From Paraliobacillus zengyii (lineage in GTDB: Bacteria > Bacillota > Bacilli > Bacillales > Amphibacillaceae): a stretch of DNA of 64,000 bases. Positions 7,185 through 14,769 of the stretch are shown in pieces (the first letter of the stretch is position 1; the number at the start of each line of letters is the position of its first letter). The translations under genes were made by a program, and so were the position numbers. Below the pieces are notes generated by a model. It did not search any database. It saw nothing but the letters and a program-made list of their open reading frames with translations, and was not told the origin of the DNA. The stretch is from contig NZ_CP029797.1 in assembly GCF_003268595.1 (NCBI RefSeq), forward strand, positions 3,664,452 through 3,728,451, given 5' to 3'.

Positions 7185-8420
7185 AGCCTGTTCCATTCCT
7201 AATAGATCATGTATTGCATTAGCTAACTTTTCACTGAATTTTGGTGGTACTGCATTTCCAATCATCTCATAATTTTGTCCCATACTACCTAAAAATTCAA
7301 AATCATCATCAAATGTTTGTAACCTCGCCGCTTCACGTACAGTAATTGAGCGAGCTTGTTCGGGATCTGGATGAATATGTCTGAGTCCATCCTTCTTTAA
7401 ATGTGCTGGTATTGTATTACTTGGTTTATCCCACCTTAAAACATAATACTTATGAATATTTGATGTTTTTCCTGTTTTCTCTGTGTAAAGCTGTTTTAAT
7501 GCTTCAGAAGATTGGTACTTATTTTTACCTGTAATAATATCTTTTGCAAGAATACTAAAGATATCCATATCCCGCTTATTATGGTATCTTGGATAATGCC
7601 AATTAAAATCAGTTTTATATGGAGTATGCGAATACTTGCGCTTTCCAATTCGATAATCACTTTCTGTTGGCTTTAGTTTTGGAAGATCCATTATTGCATC
7701 ATGCACATTGAATTTCTTTTCAGACTTATATCTTCCCAAAATTTCATTATAAAAACACTTTAAAATTTGTTGATTTTTATCTTTATTTCTAAAATAGTTG
7801 CGGTTTAAACCAACTAGGATCACTCTTTTTCTCTTTTGAGGCACTCCAAATTCAGATAAGTCAAGAAGCGCTTCTCCTTTTATATCGTCTATAATATCAA
7901 ACCCATAATCATTAAATCCTCTTTTTATCTTATCAACAATACTTTCTCCATCCGGCATAGCCGAGAGCATTCCTTCAACATTTTCGAAGACTACTATTTT
8001 GGGATTATAGACTTTTACAACTTTTAAGTAACTTTCAAAAAGGTAATTTCTATAATCTTTTCTCATCCCATCTTTATCCTGAATTCTACCTGCAACTGAG
8101 TATGCCTGACATGGTGGACCACCCACAATAACATCTATATCTCTTCCGTTCACTACTTTTTTTAGACCTCGATGGGAATCAAATTCTATATCCTTATCCC
8201 AACCATTTATTAACTCTTTCGTTCTTTGTATATCAAAATGAAGAACCCTTTTCTCAGCATCCTCATAATTATACTTATTCTTCAATCTGTTTATCAAGGT
8301 ATTACAAGCAGACTCCTGCCATTCAACACTAGCAACTGTATTATAGTGACCTGATTTTTCAAACCCATCTAATAGACCACCACACCCGACAAATAGTTCT
8401 ATTGTATTTAATTTTTGCAT
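7155..8420 (-). CDS. DNA (cytosine-5-)-methyltransferase, second of a pair
   Basis: 421 residues with the ordered C5-methyltransferase motifs. Motif I is FVGCGGLLDGF (10-20). Motif IV is GGPPCQAYS with the catalytic Cys104. Motif VI is ENV (146-148) and motif VIII is QKRKR (about 195-199). Motifs IX-X lie near the end (VREAARLQTFDD, IGNAVPP). It transfers a methyl group to C5 of cytosine in a specific site. The variable target-recognition region is about 230-340; the site cannot be read from sequence. It starts 4 bases after the stop of the other methyltransferase, with an AAAGGTGA ribosome site inside that gene's end, so the pair is co-translated. Two tandem C5 enzymes often serve asymmetric restriction sites. 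Confidence 0.92.
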   Translation of the reverse strand: MQKLNTIELFVGCGGLLDGFEKSGHYNTVASVEWQESACNTLINRLKNKYNYEDAEKRVLHFDIQRTKELINGWDKDIEFDSHRGLKKVVNGRDIDVIVGGPPCQAYSVAGRIQDKDGMRKDYRNYLFESYLKVVKVYNPKIVVFENVEGMLSAMPDGESIVDKIKRGFNDYGFDIIDDIKGEALLDLSEFGVPQKRKRVILVGLNRNYFRNKDKNQQILKCFYNEILGRYKSEKKFNVHDAIMDLPKLKPTESDYRIGKRKYSHTPYKTDFNWHYPRYHNKRDMDIFSILAKDIITGKNKYQSSEALKQLYTEKTGKTSNIHKYYVLRWDKPSNTIPAHLKKDGLRHIHPDPEQARSITVREAARLQTFDDDFEFLGSMGQNYEMIGNAVPPKFSEKLANAIHDLLGMEQAISPNSLKGN

Positions 8421-8424
8421 AAAA

Positions 8425-9564
8425 TCACCTTTGATTGCTTAGTTCAAGATTTGACTGTGTATAGTCATTTACTTTTATTTTCCCTTTGCTAATATCACTA
8501 AAATGTTGCTTAATAGATTTAGCTAAGTGATACGAAAGGAGTGGCGGTACCGCATTTCCTACCTGCCTATTTTGTTGAGTTCTTGTACCTTTAAAAATAA
8601 AGTCATCTCTAAAGGATTGTAACCTTGCATTTTCTCTAATTGTAGGAACTCTATTATACTTATAGTGAAAATGATTTCTGTGACCTGTATCAATTGTTCG
8701 TGAAGGTTTTTCACTGTGATATCTTGTCCATGCTTCGTTAAATTTCCTGCTATCACCTACACCAGGAGGCAAATCTTTATGATTACCACCTTCGGGCACC
8801 TGGTTAATAACCCATTTAACATGGTCTGTATGTTTAGTAGCAACATGGTTATATAGTTTTGAACTGTCTTTTCGCATAAGTTCTTGATACGATGATCTAG
8901 GTGAGATAACATACTCATCAATTTCTTCCCCTAGTTCTTTCTCTCTACCAGGCAAATCACTAATGGCGTCAGCACATGTTACATAGTTTTCCGGTGTATG
9001 TGTTGGTTCTGGAATTTTAAAGAGTCCATAACCTTTTTGAAAACCCACAAAAAACATTCTTTTTCTCATTTGCGGAACTCCAAATCCAGCTGCTAAGAGA
9101 GGTTTTTCGGAAACTGTTACATTGTATTCCATATCCTCAAACGTATTTAGGATCTGCTGTTTAACATTTCCCCCATATAAAGTCGAAATTCCTGGTACAT
9201 TTTCTATTAAAAATGCTTTGGGTTTAAATTTTCTCACAGCCTTAACAACTGCTAAATAAAGTGTATTTCGAGTATCATTGATATCTCTAGAACCTGTCAA
9301 TGAAAACCCTTGACATGGTGGTCCTCCGATGATGATATCAATTTTTCTATTTCCAACTTTATCAGATATTTCTTTTATCACTTCATCTTTTGAAAGATCC
9401 GCGAGTAAAGTATCCGATCCATTATGATTGTATTTATATGTCTCCAATGCTGCCTTATCAAAATCAACACCTAGTATGACATTATACCCTGCATCTATAA
9501 AACCTTGTGACAATCCACCACAACCACAAAATAGATCTAGTACATTTAATTGATTATTTACCAT
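8425..9564 (-). CDS. DNA (cytosine-5-)-methyltransferase, first of a pair
   Basis: 379 residues with all core C5-methyltransferase motifs: motif I LFCGCGGLSQGF (11-22), motif IV GGPPCQGFS with Cys84, ENV (121-123), QMRKR in motif VIII, and RENARLQSF plus VGNAVPP at the end. The target-recognition region lies about 200-300. It differs clearly from its partner, so this is not a simple recent duplication. It is first in a two-gene minus-strand operon and its promoter region holds a LexA-like palindrome. No restriction gene is fused or directly adjacent; nuclease candidates lie 4-8 kb away in the same island. Confidence 0.92.
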   Translation of the reverse strand: MVNNQLNVLDLFCGCGGLSQGFIDAGYNVILGVDFDKAALETYKYNHNGSDTLLADLSKDEVIKEISDKVGNRKIDIIIGGPPCQGFSLTGSRDINDTRNTLYLAVVKAVRKFKPKAFLIENVPGISTLYGGNVKQQILNTFEDMEYNVTVSEKPLLAAGFGVPQMRKRMFFVGFQKGYGLFKIPEPTHTPENYVTCADAISDLPGREKELGEEIDEYVISPRSSYQELMRKDSSKLYNHVATKHTDHVKWVINQVPEGGNHKDLPPGVGDSRKFNEAWTRYHSEKPSRTIDTGHRNHFHYKYNRVPTIRENARLQSFRDDFIFKGTRTQQNRQVGNAVPPLLSYHLAKSIKQHFSDISKGKIKVNDYTQSNLELSNQR

Positions 9565-9588
9565 AGACCTATCCCCCTACTTTTAATG

Positions 9589-9602
9589 CGAACGTATATT
9601 CT
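9589..9602. promoter_or_regulatory. LexA-like palindrome upstream of the methyltransferases
   Basis: CGAACGTATATTCT matches 12 of 14 positions of the Bacillus LexA box (CGAACRNRYGTTYG). It lies 25 bp before the first methyltransferase start. SOS control would fit a mobile element, but two mismatches leave it uncertain. Confidence 0.35.
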
Positions 9603-10184
9603 TTATTTTAATATTACTTTACAAATTAGGCAATTCTGAAATTATATTATAACACTTCTAGACATATAAAAGAGAATAAAAAGAGTTGAATTTATAGTGA
9701 CTCTAATTAAAATCAACTTCTGTTGCTTAAAATCTCTTTACTACAAAATAATCTTCTGTTCTTTTTTACAATTACTAACTTAATGTGTCTTACACTACGC
9801 AACTAATAAAGCCTTATAGATAGCATAATCCCCCCCTTTCTATAACGTAGATATTATATATATTCATAAAAAAATTAAAAAAAAGGGATAACTTAATTAT
9901 GATCAATGAGATTTACCATTGATTATCTTTGTGTAATTAATGACCAAAATACAGACTAGATGAATTCTTGTGCTGCTTAGTAGACTTATACTATGCAACA
10001 AATAATTTCTTTTTGAGAGAAAGTACTTAAAGTAAGATTTATTTATAGGTGATTGGTCTTAACAATCGGGCCAGATTGTTGAATATTTACCAAAATGAAG
10101 AGTTATTTGAGATAGTTTATATCAAATTCAATGCTTAATTGTACATTATTCTGGATTTGTTTATTTCGAAAGTCGTTAATATGA
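9603..10184. other. Long AT-rich intergenic region between divergent units
   Basis: About 580 bp with no convincing gene. It contains one copy of a 26-bp imperfect repeat (9980-10005) and a GTACTTAAAGTAA element (10023-10035), both with relatives near 13.2 kb. It is presumably a divergent regulatory region for the methyltransferases and the membrane protein. Confidence 0.5.
9980..10005. repeat. Island intergenic repeat, copy 1
   Basis: A 26-bp stretch beginning GTAGACTTATA and ending AAATAA. It matches 22 of 26 bases of the copy at 13156-13181. Each copy lies about 290-365 bp upstream of a plus-strand cargo gene. Confidence 0.5.
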
Positions 10185-10190
10185 TATAAT
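10185..10190 (+). promoter_or_regulatory. Extended -10 promoter of the dCTP-deaminase-like gene
   Basis: TGATATAAT is a perfect extended -10 (TG, one base, TATAAT at 10185-10190). The -35 region is weak. Transcription would begin near 10197, leaving a leader of about 150 nt that contains the pairings at 10207-10314. Confidence 0.55.
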
Positions 10191-10206
10191 TATGTAAATA
10201 CTGGAA

Positions 10207-10314
10207 GCCGATGATTTGTTTTGTAATAATACACTCCTTTTACTATCGGCAAATTTAGAGCTTTACCATCCATCTAGTTGAGTATGGTAAAAATAGTTAT
10301 CAAAGTGTATTATT
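10207..10314 (+). ncRNA. Possible pseudoknotted leader RNA
   Basis: Three perfect pairings can form. GCCGAT (10207-10212) pairs with ATCGGC (10245-10250). AATAATACACT (10225-10235) pairs with AGTGTATTATT (10304-10314). TTTACCAT (10262-10269) pairs with ATGGTAAA (10284-10291). The first two cross, giving an H-type pseudoknot, and the third is nested in its second loop. The element lies entirely in the leader of the 254-residue gene, ending 20 nt before its ribosome site. It could be a regulatory RNA or a separate small RNA. No known class recognised. Confidence 0.45.
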
Positions 10315-10344
10315 GATATTAAAATAGTATATTTGGAGGAAATA

Positions 10345-11109
10345 ATGCTTAGTAATAAAGATATAGTAAGAGAAATTATTAAAAGTAAGAACTTAGCTAT
10401 TTATCCATTAAATACTGAATATATAAATGGTAGTTCAATTAATTTAACTGCCAGTGATTTGGCATGGTATTCTGCTGAAAAAATTAACGGCTCTAATCCA
10501 CAAGAAGAACCAATTATTATTGATACTCCTGGTAAGTATGCTGTAAATCAAGGGAAAATAAATATTCCTAAAGGAGAAACTGTAAATATATTGACTCAGG
10601 AAGCAATATGGGTTTCACGAAAGATTAGCGGTACTTACCATTCAAGGGTTTCAATTTCAGCAAAAGGTTTAAGTAACATTTCAACAACATTAGATCCTAA
10701 ATGGTGTGGGTTATCTTTAATATCAATCACAAATAATTCTAAGTATGATCAGAGTATTAATGTAGGGGATGGTATTGTTACCTTAACTTTTGATTATTTA
10801 AATAGAAAAGCTTCAAAAGATCATGTAGAGATCGCAGCAAGTAGACAAGATATTTATAATAGATTTGATATGACGGGTATTAACTCAACAAGGCTACAAT
10901 ATTTACAAGGAAATGAGCATAGAACTCCATTTAGAATTAAAAATAATATGAGAGAATCTGACATATACAAACAGTTAAGACAGGATACTCCATTAAAGAG
11001 GTTCTATAATAATTTTTTATTAAATCCAATTGTATTATTGTTGATTGGTGCCGTATTAACTAAAGTAGGTGAAAGCATTTATAAGTGGATTTCTGGATTA
11101 TTCAGTTAA
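10345..11109 (+). CDS. Membrane-anchored dCTP-deaminase/dUTPase-fold protein
   Basis: The ATG at 10345 is preferred over an upstream TTG because GGAGGA lies just before it; 254 residues result. Residues 1-170 resemble the trimeric Dcd/dUTPase beta barrel: MLSNKDI start, RVSISAKGLSNISTTLDPKWCGL (101-123) and INVGDGIVTLTFDYL. The catalytic Glu of dCTP deaminase (VLEFYN in Dcd) is replaced here (SLISITN), so deaminase activity is doubtful. Residues about 227-242 form one membrane helix near the C-terminus. Dcd-family proteins act in anti-phage nucleotide depletion in other bacteria. Here a sensor or non-catalytic role is equally possible. It is preceded by a structured leader and lies beside two methyltransferases. 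Confidence 0.65.
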   Translation: MLSNKDIVREIIKSKNLAIYPLNTEYINGSSINLTASDLAWYSAEKINGSNPQEEPIIIDTPGKYAVNQGKINIPKGETVNILTQEAIWVSRKISGTYHSRVSISAKGLSNISTTLDPKWCGLSLISITNNSKYDQSINVGDGIVTLTFDYLNRKASKDHVEIAASRQDIYNRFDMTGINSTRLQYLQGNEHRTPFRIKNNMRESDIYKQLRQDTPLKRFYNNFLLNPIVLLLIGAVLTKVGESIYKWISGLFS

Positions 11110-11165
11110 TCCTTCATAAAAAAATAATATTAAATAAGAGTATAATGGCTATGGGTAACTCAGCT

Positions 11166-11187
11166 AACTCCGGTTGAACCCGGTGTT
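11166..11187 (+). other. Hairpin after the dCTP-deaminase-like gene
   Basis: AACTCCGG and CCGGTGTT pair over 8 bp with one T-T mismatch and a 6-base loop. There is no T-run, so terminator function is uncertain. Confidence 0.35.
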
Positions 11188-11234
11188 ATATTTATAGATT
11201 ATGATTTAAATTGAGGGGAGCATAACAAGATAGA

Positions 11235-11467
11235 ATGTATATCATTATTATTTTAATGCTAATCTCTCTAATAGCTTTAAGTCGAACCTCAAAAGGAAAT
11301 ATACTAGGTTCCTAAGTTTAATGGCTTGTGCAATGGGGATAGTGGTTATTTATTTCTATTTAGAACAAAATATTTTTTCTGTTTTCTACTTTATTATCTG
11401 TATGCTGATAATTAATGTGTGTATAACGATTGCAAAGAATAAAAAGAAGAACAGCAGTGCCATATAA
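11235..11467 (+). pseudogene. Small two-helix membrane protein, apparently frameshifted
   Basis: A GAGGGGAG ribosome site precedes ATG 11235, which opens a 26-residue frame (MYIIIILMLISLIALSRTSK...) ending at 11315. A second frame from 11321 to 11467 encodes 48 residues (MACAMGIVVIYFYLEQN... ending KKKNSSAI). The two are in different frames and only 5 bp apart. Joined, they would make one short protein with two or three membrane helices and a basic tail. A one-base indel near 11310 is the simplest reading. Alternatively the first frame alone is a tiny hydrophobic peptide. No family recognised. Confidence 0.4.
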
Positions 11468-11598
11468 AATACTATAACTAAATTCTTCTTCCTAAAACCA
11501 AAAGAGATATGTATATTTAAATATAGAAGAGTCTTAATCGATTCTCCTATCAAACAAATAACACATATTCAAATTAAGAAAAAGGGAGTATTACATAA

Positions 11599-12243
11599 AT
11601 GACAAATAAAAAATGGGAAGAAATTATCTTAGTTGCACCTCGTAATACAGTATTCAACAATGAATCATTAGCTTTTCAAGGTACTGAACAACGTAAGGAA
11701 GTAGTAGATGAAATCATCGCTAACTTATCCGATTCTAATACTTCCTTCCGAAGAGGTGCAACAACCGATCCTACACCTAAAGAGAATAATGCTGAAATCA
11801 ATACTGACTATAAACAACCTATTCCATACGTATTAATTAAACGTGGTAATGAAATCTATACATATGAACGTTTATCCGGCGGAGGGGAATCACGATTGCA
11901 TAGCAAATTATCTCTTGGGGTCGGTGGTCACATGAATCCAGAAGAAGGTAATTTTCAAGAAGTATTAATGATTAATCTAAATCGTGAATTACAGGAAGAA
12001 TTAAACATCCAATCTTCTGCTCGTAATTTACAATTTATCGGATTAATTAATGACGACTTAAATGAGGTAGGTAAAGTACATCTAGGCATCTTAGCAATCC
12101 TTGAATTATCAGATGATGCTACGGTAGCTGTTCGTGAAGTAGAACAACTTGAAGGTTATTGGTTAACTATTGATGAGTTAAAACAGTCCGGTACATATAA
12201 CCGATTAGAACCCTGGTCACAAATTGCGGTAGATATTCTCTAG
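11599..12243 (+). CDS. NUDIX hydrolase-domain protein
   Basis: 214 residues. The Nudix box is readable at about 110-137: GHMNPEEGNFQEVLMINLNR then ELQEELNI, with the REx2EE core (Arg129, Glu130, Glu133, Glu134). A small insertion separates its first Gly-Glu part from the REx2EE part. The N-terminal 75 residues are an extra region not usual in minimal Nudix enzymes. Nudix enzymes cleave nucleoside-diphosphate-linked substrates; the substrate here is unknown. The ribosome site is AAGGGAG. Its neighbours are the dCTP-deaminase-like gene upstream and a recombinase relic downstream. A nucleotide-level defence role is a guess from context. Confidence 0.75.
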   Translation: MTNKKWEEIILVAPRNTVFNNESLAFQGTEQRKEVVDEIIANLSDSNTSFRRGATTDPTPKENNAEINTDYKQPIPYVLIKRGNEIYTYERLSGGGESRLHSKLSLGVGGHMNPEEGNFQEVLMINLNRELQEELNIQSSARNLQFIGLINDDLNEVGKVHLGILAILELSDDATVAVREVEQLEGYWLTIDELKQSGTYNRLEPWSQIAVDIL

Positions 12244-12328
12244 TTCAGAAATTAATTAGCAAGGTATTTTTTACATATCAAACTAGTATGTTTTTATTTG
12301 ACATTTAGTATGCTTTTAAGTAGTCAGA

Positions 12329-12378
12329 TGGCGTTTCCTCTTAAGAAGAGTATTTAGTCTAGTTGTGAGGAATCGCCA
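12329..12378. repeat. Imperfect 12-bp inverted repeat after the NUDIX gene
   Basis: TGGCGTTTCCTC and GAGGAATCGCCA match at 11 of 12 positions with a 26-base spacer. It could be a terminator-like structure for the NUDIX gene or a mobile-element end. It lies next to the recombinase relic. Confidence 0.45.
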
Positions 12379-12386
12379 CCTACAGT

Positions 12387-12970
12387 TCAAATATAGTTTA
12401 AGTAGAGCGCTTTAATCTGAAACATGTTAGGAGATTGAAATAATCCAACCCTCTTGTTGAACGGACTAAGGAAGGTAGTACAATGTTCCCTCTCTAACCT
12501 CATATCCATATGGGGGATTAGACCCCTTGAAAAGACCTTTTTTGGCTCTAGTCCGTAATGTCTCTTTGACACGACTGCTTGTATTTTGTGACTCCTGTTC
12601 ATACATCCAGCGTACAAACCAAACATGTTAGTGTTACCTGTCAAAGTATTAATCGCATTACCTAAAGTGATGATATGGATCCCTTGATTCTCGCAAAGGT
12701 TTTTAATTTTGTAGGATAATTCCCCATTACGAGCTAGACGAGAATGTTCTTTAGCTAAGATGATATCGAACTTTTTTTCTTGAACATCTCCAATCATTTT
12801 TGAAGATTTTTTCTTTTACCCGTAGTTCCTGTCTGGACATCCACACAAAATTCGTAAATGTCCCATCCCTTTTCTTCAATGTACCTGTAAAAAAGTTCCT
12901 TTTGATACTTTAGCGATGCTTTTTGTTCCTCTTTATCAGTTGAAACTCGAATGTATATTGCACATCTCAT
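12387..12970 (-). pseudogene. Serine recombinase relic with two frameshifts
   Basis: The start is best placed at 12970 (MRCAIYIRVSTDKEEQ), a perfect serine-recombinase N-terminus with YIRVS and the nucleophile Ser. The first frame stops at 12794 after KRKNLQK. One missing base in an A-run there restores MIGDVQEKKFDIILAKEHSR and LARNGELSYKI, which includes the catalytic SRLAR. A second one-base loss near 12610 breaks the frame after NMFGLYA. The other frame continues WMYEQESQNTSSRVKE and later GSNPPYGYEV before a stop. The large C-terminal DNA-binding half is missing. It resembles large resolvases of transposons and genomic islands. Confidence 0.85.
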
Positions 12971-13155
12971 TCTTACATCATTTCCTTTATGAGTAATTTG
13001 AGATGTAGCAGTGTTTACCTTAATAATTATGGACAGGACAGCTAAAATTATAAGGTACCTTGGTTTCATATTCATAAGTTGACTTGGAATTTGTAAATAA
13101 ATGCACTAACGAGGCGGTAATGTGGCATAAGAAAGTCGTAAGTCTTTATAGCGCA

Positions 13156-13181
13156 GTAGACTTATAATGCGCAATAAATAA
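13156..13181. repeat. Island intergenic repeat, copy 2
   Basis: Second copy of the 26-bp imperfect repeat beginning GTAGACTTATA. A GTACTTAAAGTAA element follows at 13257-13269, as it does after copy 1. A weaker relative of that short element lies at 14114-14126. Confidence 0.5.
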
Positions 13182-13443
13182 AGTGAGGTTTGAAGTAAGC
13201 TAATTAGTTTTAAAAGGGATTTTTATGTTACAGTAGAATTAACTTTGTGAAATAGTGTACTTAAAGTAACGACCAATTTCATTCAATAAGAAATCATAAA
13301 AGGAACGAGGCTTACTATAAAATAAGATTTGATGTATTAATTTTTTTAAAAATTATGTATAAAAAACGATGTGCTAACATTAGTAAAAAGGTGCGAAAAG
13401 AAAATACATACAATCGTAATTTGTAAAGGAGATACATCGGATT
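13182..13443. other. Intergenic region upstream of the 215-residue nuclease-like gene
   Basis: AT-rich, no gene seen. Together with 12971-13155 it makes a stretch of over 400 bp without intact coding sequence. It ends with the AAAGGAGA ribosome site of the next gene. Confidence 0.5.
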
Positions 13444-14091
13444 ATGGATGAAAGTTGGAAAGATAAAATTGTTTACAGTGAAAAATTCTCATATCATTCT
13501 TACAAAGAATTAGTCAAAAAATATTGGGAAAATGATTGGAGGGAGATTATCTTTCAGAATCGTGTTGTTATTCCACTTTTAGATAAGCTGTTTATCAACG
13601 AAGAAGACATATCTATTATTGATATTTCGTTACAAACCGATAAAAACAATAGTGGTATACATAATACTCGTTTTTACAGAAAAGAGAAGGCTTCATCGCC
13701 AGACTTGTTAGTAGCACGTCATTGGAACTATGCCAATATAGTTAATGACGAAATTAATTATCTCGCTGTCGTAGAAGTAAAATCACCTATATTAAATCCT
13801 ATTTATAATAATAAGAATGACTTCAACAATCAGATAAAAATGCATTTACAGGCAAATGGAAAAGTTATACTAACTGATTGTATTAAGTGGAAATTTTTCA
13901 AGAAAGAATATGATTTGGTCCCAGTAAAAACCATTAACTTGTTTGATGAAAATAATAATTGGAAAAGAAAAGACGGTAAAACTCATGAGTGTCTAATAGG
14001 AGAATTTCAATTCGAACATACCTATGAAGATGAACCACAAGAATGGAACCAGTTATGCGAATATTTACATGAATTTATAAATGGAAATTAA
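13444..14091 (+). CDS. Putative PD-(D/E)XK nuclease, possible restriction subunit
   Basis: 215 residues. The catalytic core pattern is visible: Asp87 in SSPDLLVARHW and Glu111-Val-Lys113 in YLAVVEVKSP, followed by QIKMHLQANGKVILTDCIKWKFF (about 130-152). That last segment resembles the one after the ExK motif in type I HsdR N-domains and related restriction nucleases. No helicase or recognition domain is fused, so it would need partners or act alone. The ribosome site AAAGGAGA precedes the ATG. It stands alone on the plus strand between a recombinase relic and a small membrane gene. Nuclease fold is likely; the biological role is inferred. Confidence 0.6.
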   Translation: MDESWKDKIVYSEKFSYHSYKELVKKYWENDWREIIFQNRVVIPLLDKLFINEEDISIIDISLQTDKNNSGIHNTRFYRKEKASSPDLLVARHWNYANIVNDEINYLAVVEVKSPILNPIYNNKNDFNNQIKMHLQANGKVILTDCIKWKFFKKEYDLVPVKTINLFDENNNWKRKDGKTHECLIGEFQFEHTYEDEPQEWNQLCEYLHEFINGN

Positions 14092-14260
14092 CATTCTTTG
14101 TTTGTAAAATGGTGTGCTTAAAGTATTGAGGGGCTATTGTTGAATAAAAAAGACCAAAAACTCCAGATCCTTTGCTACGCAGTACGATTCAATTTCTGTA
14201 ATAATTCTGAGATAGATTTTTAAAAGTCAACCAGCTTAAAATTATTACAAATCCTCTTAA

Positions 14261-14470
14261 TTATGAGGTAACAAAATTTAACGTTATTATGAATTCCCAA
14301 GCAGCAGTAACAATTATTAATAAGAATCCGACTCCAATTGAAGTCACAATAATAAAAGATAGCAGAAAATAAATAGGAGAAGCATCTTTCCTAATCGAAA
14401 TTATTGCCCAATAGTAAGCTCCTATTAAGAGTGAGACTATTGCCAAAACTATACCGAAGTAAACAACCAT
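14261..14470 (-). CDS. Small membrane protein, 69 residues
   Basis: Two to three hydrophobic helices (FGIVLAIVSLLIGAYYWAII, IYFLLSFIIVTSIGVGFLLI) with a short basic loop between them. The ATG at 14470 is chosen over a TTG at 14479; neither has a strong ribosome site, which lowers confidence. A perfect 17-bp inverted repeat lies just upstream. No family recognised. Small membrane proteins next to nuclease genes are frequent in defence islands, but no functional link can be shown. Confidence 0.45.
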   Translation of the reverse strand: MVVYFGIVLAIVSLLIGAYYWAIISIRKDASPIYFLLSFIIVTSIGVGFLLIIVTAAWEFIITLNFVTS

Positions 14471-14485
14471 ACTATTCAATAATTA

Positions 14486-14529
14486 ATGAGGTTCCGCAAT
14501 CATAAACAAACGATTGCGGAACCTCATTG
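14486..14529. repeat. Perfect 17-bp inverted repeat
   Basis: AATGAGGTTCCGCAATC at 14486-14502 is the exact reverse complement of 14513-14529, with a 10-base loop. There is no T-run on either side long enough for a classic terminator. It lies between the HNH gene's downstream gap and the small membrane gene. Confidence 0.7.
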
Positions 14530-14769
14530 TCCTAATTCTTTGATAAAAATAAAGAGGATTAAGCTTTTTAACTGTAAATTTTTTCTATCGGTAAACTTTT
14601 TACATTAAGCGGTAAATCGCGTGGCAACTACTAGTTAAACAGGGATGGTACATTCTTATGTCTATAATCATAAGTTATTATTTTTTCGGTTTTTATTTAT
14701 AGCATGACTGATATATATTTATGTGCTGCTATATAAAAACCACTGGTTTAAAAATGTGTTTTTTTAGAA
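14530..14769. other. Intergenic gap downstream of the HNH nuclease gene
   Basis: AT-rich with no convincing gene or terminator apart from the adjacent inverted repeat. Confidence 0.4.

Noticed and set aside
7579..7588. TTATGGTATC resembling part of the rlmH attachment site
   Set aside because: It lies in the methyltransferase coding sequence and only about 8 bases match; likely chance. A similar TTATGGTAAT in the HNH gene near 15599 was rejected for the same reason.
14486..14529. Shared AATGAGGTT between the 17-bp inverted repeat and the sequence just after the rlmH stop
   Set aside because: A 9-bp match is expected several times by chance in the island, so it is not evidence of a second attachment site.
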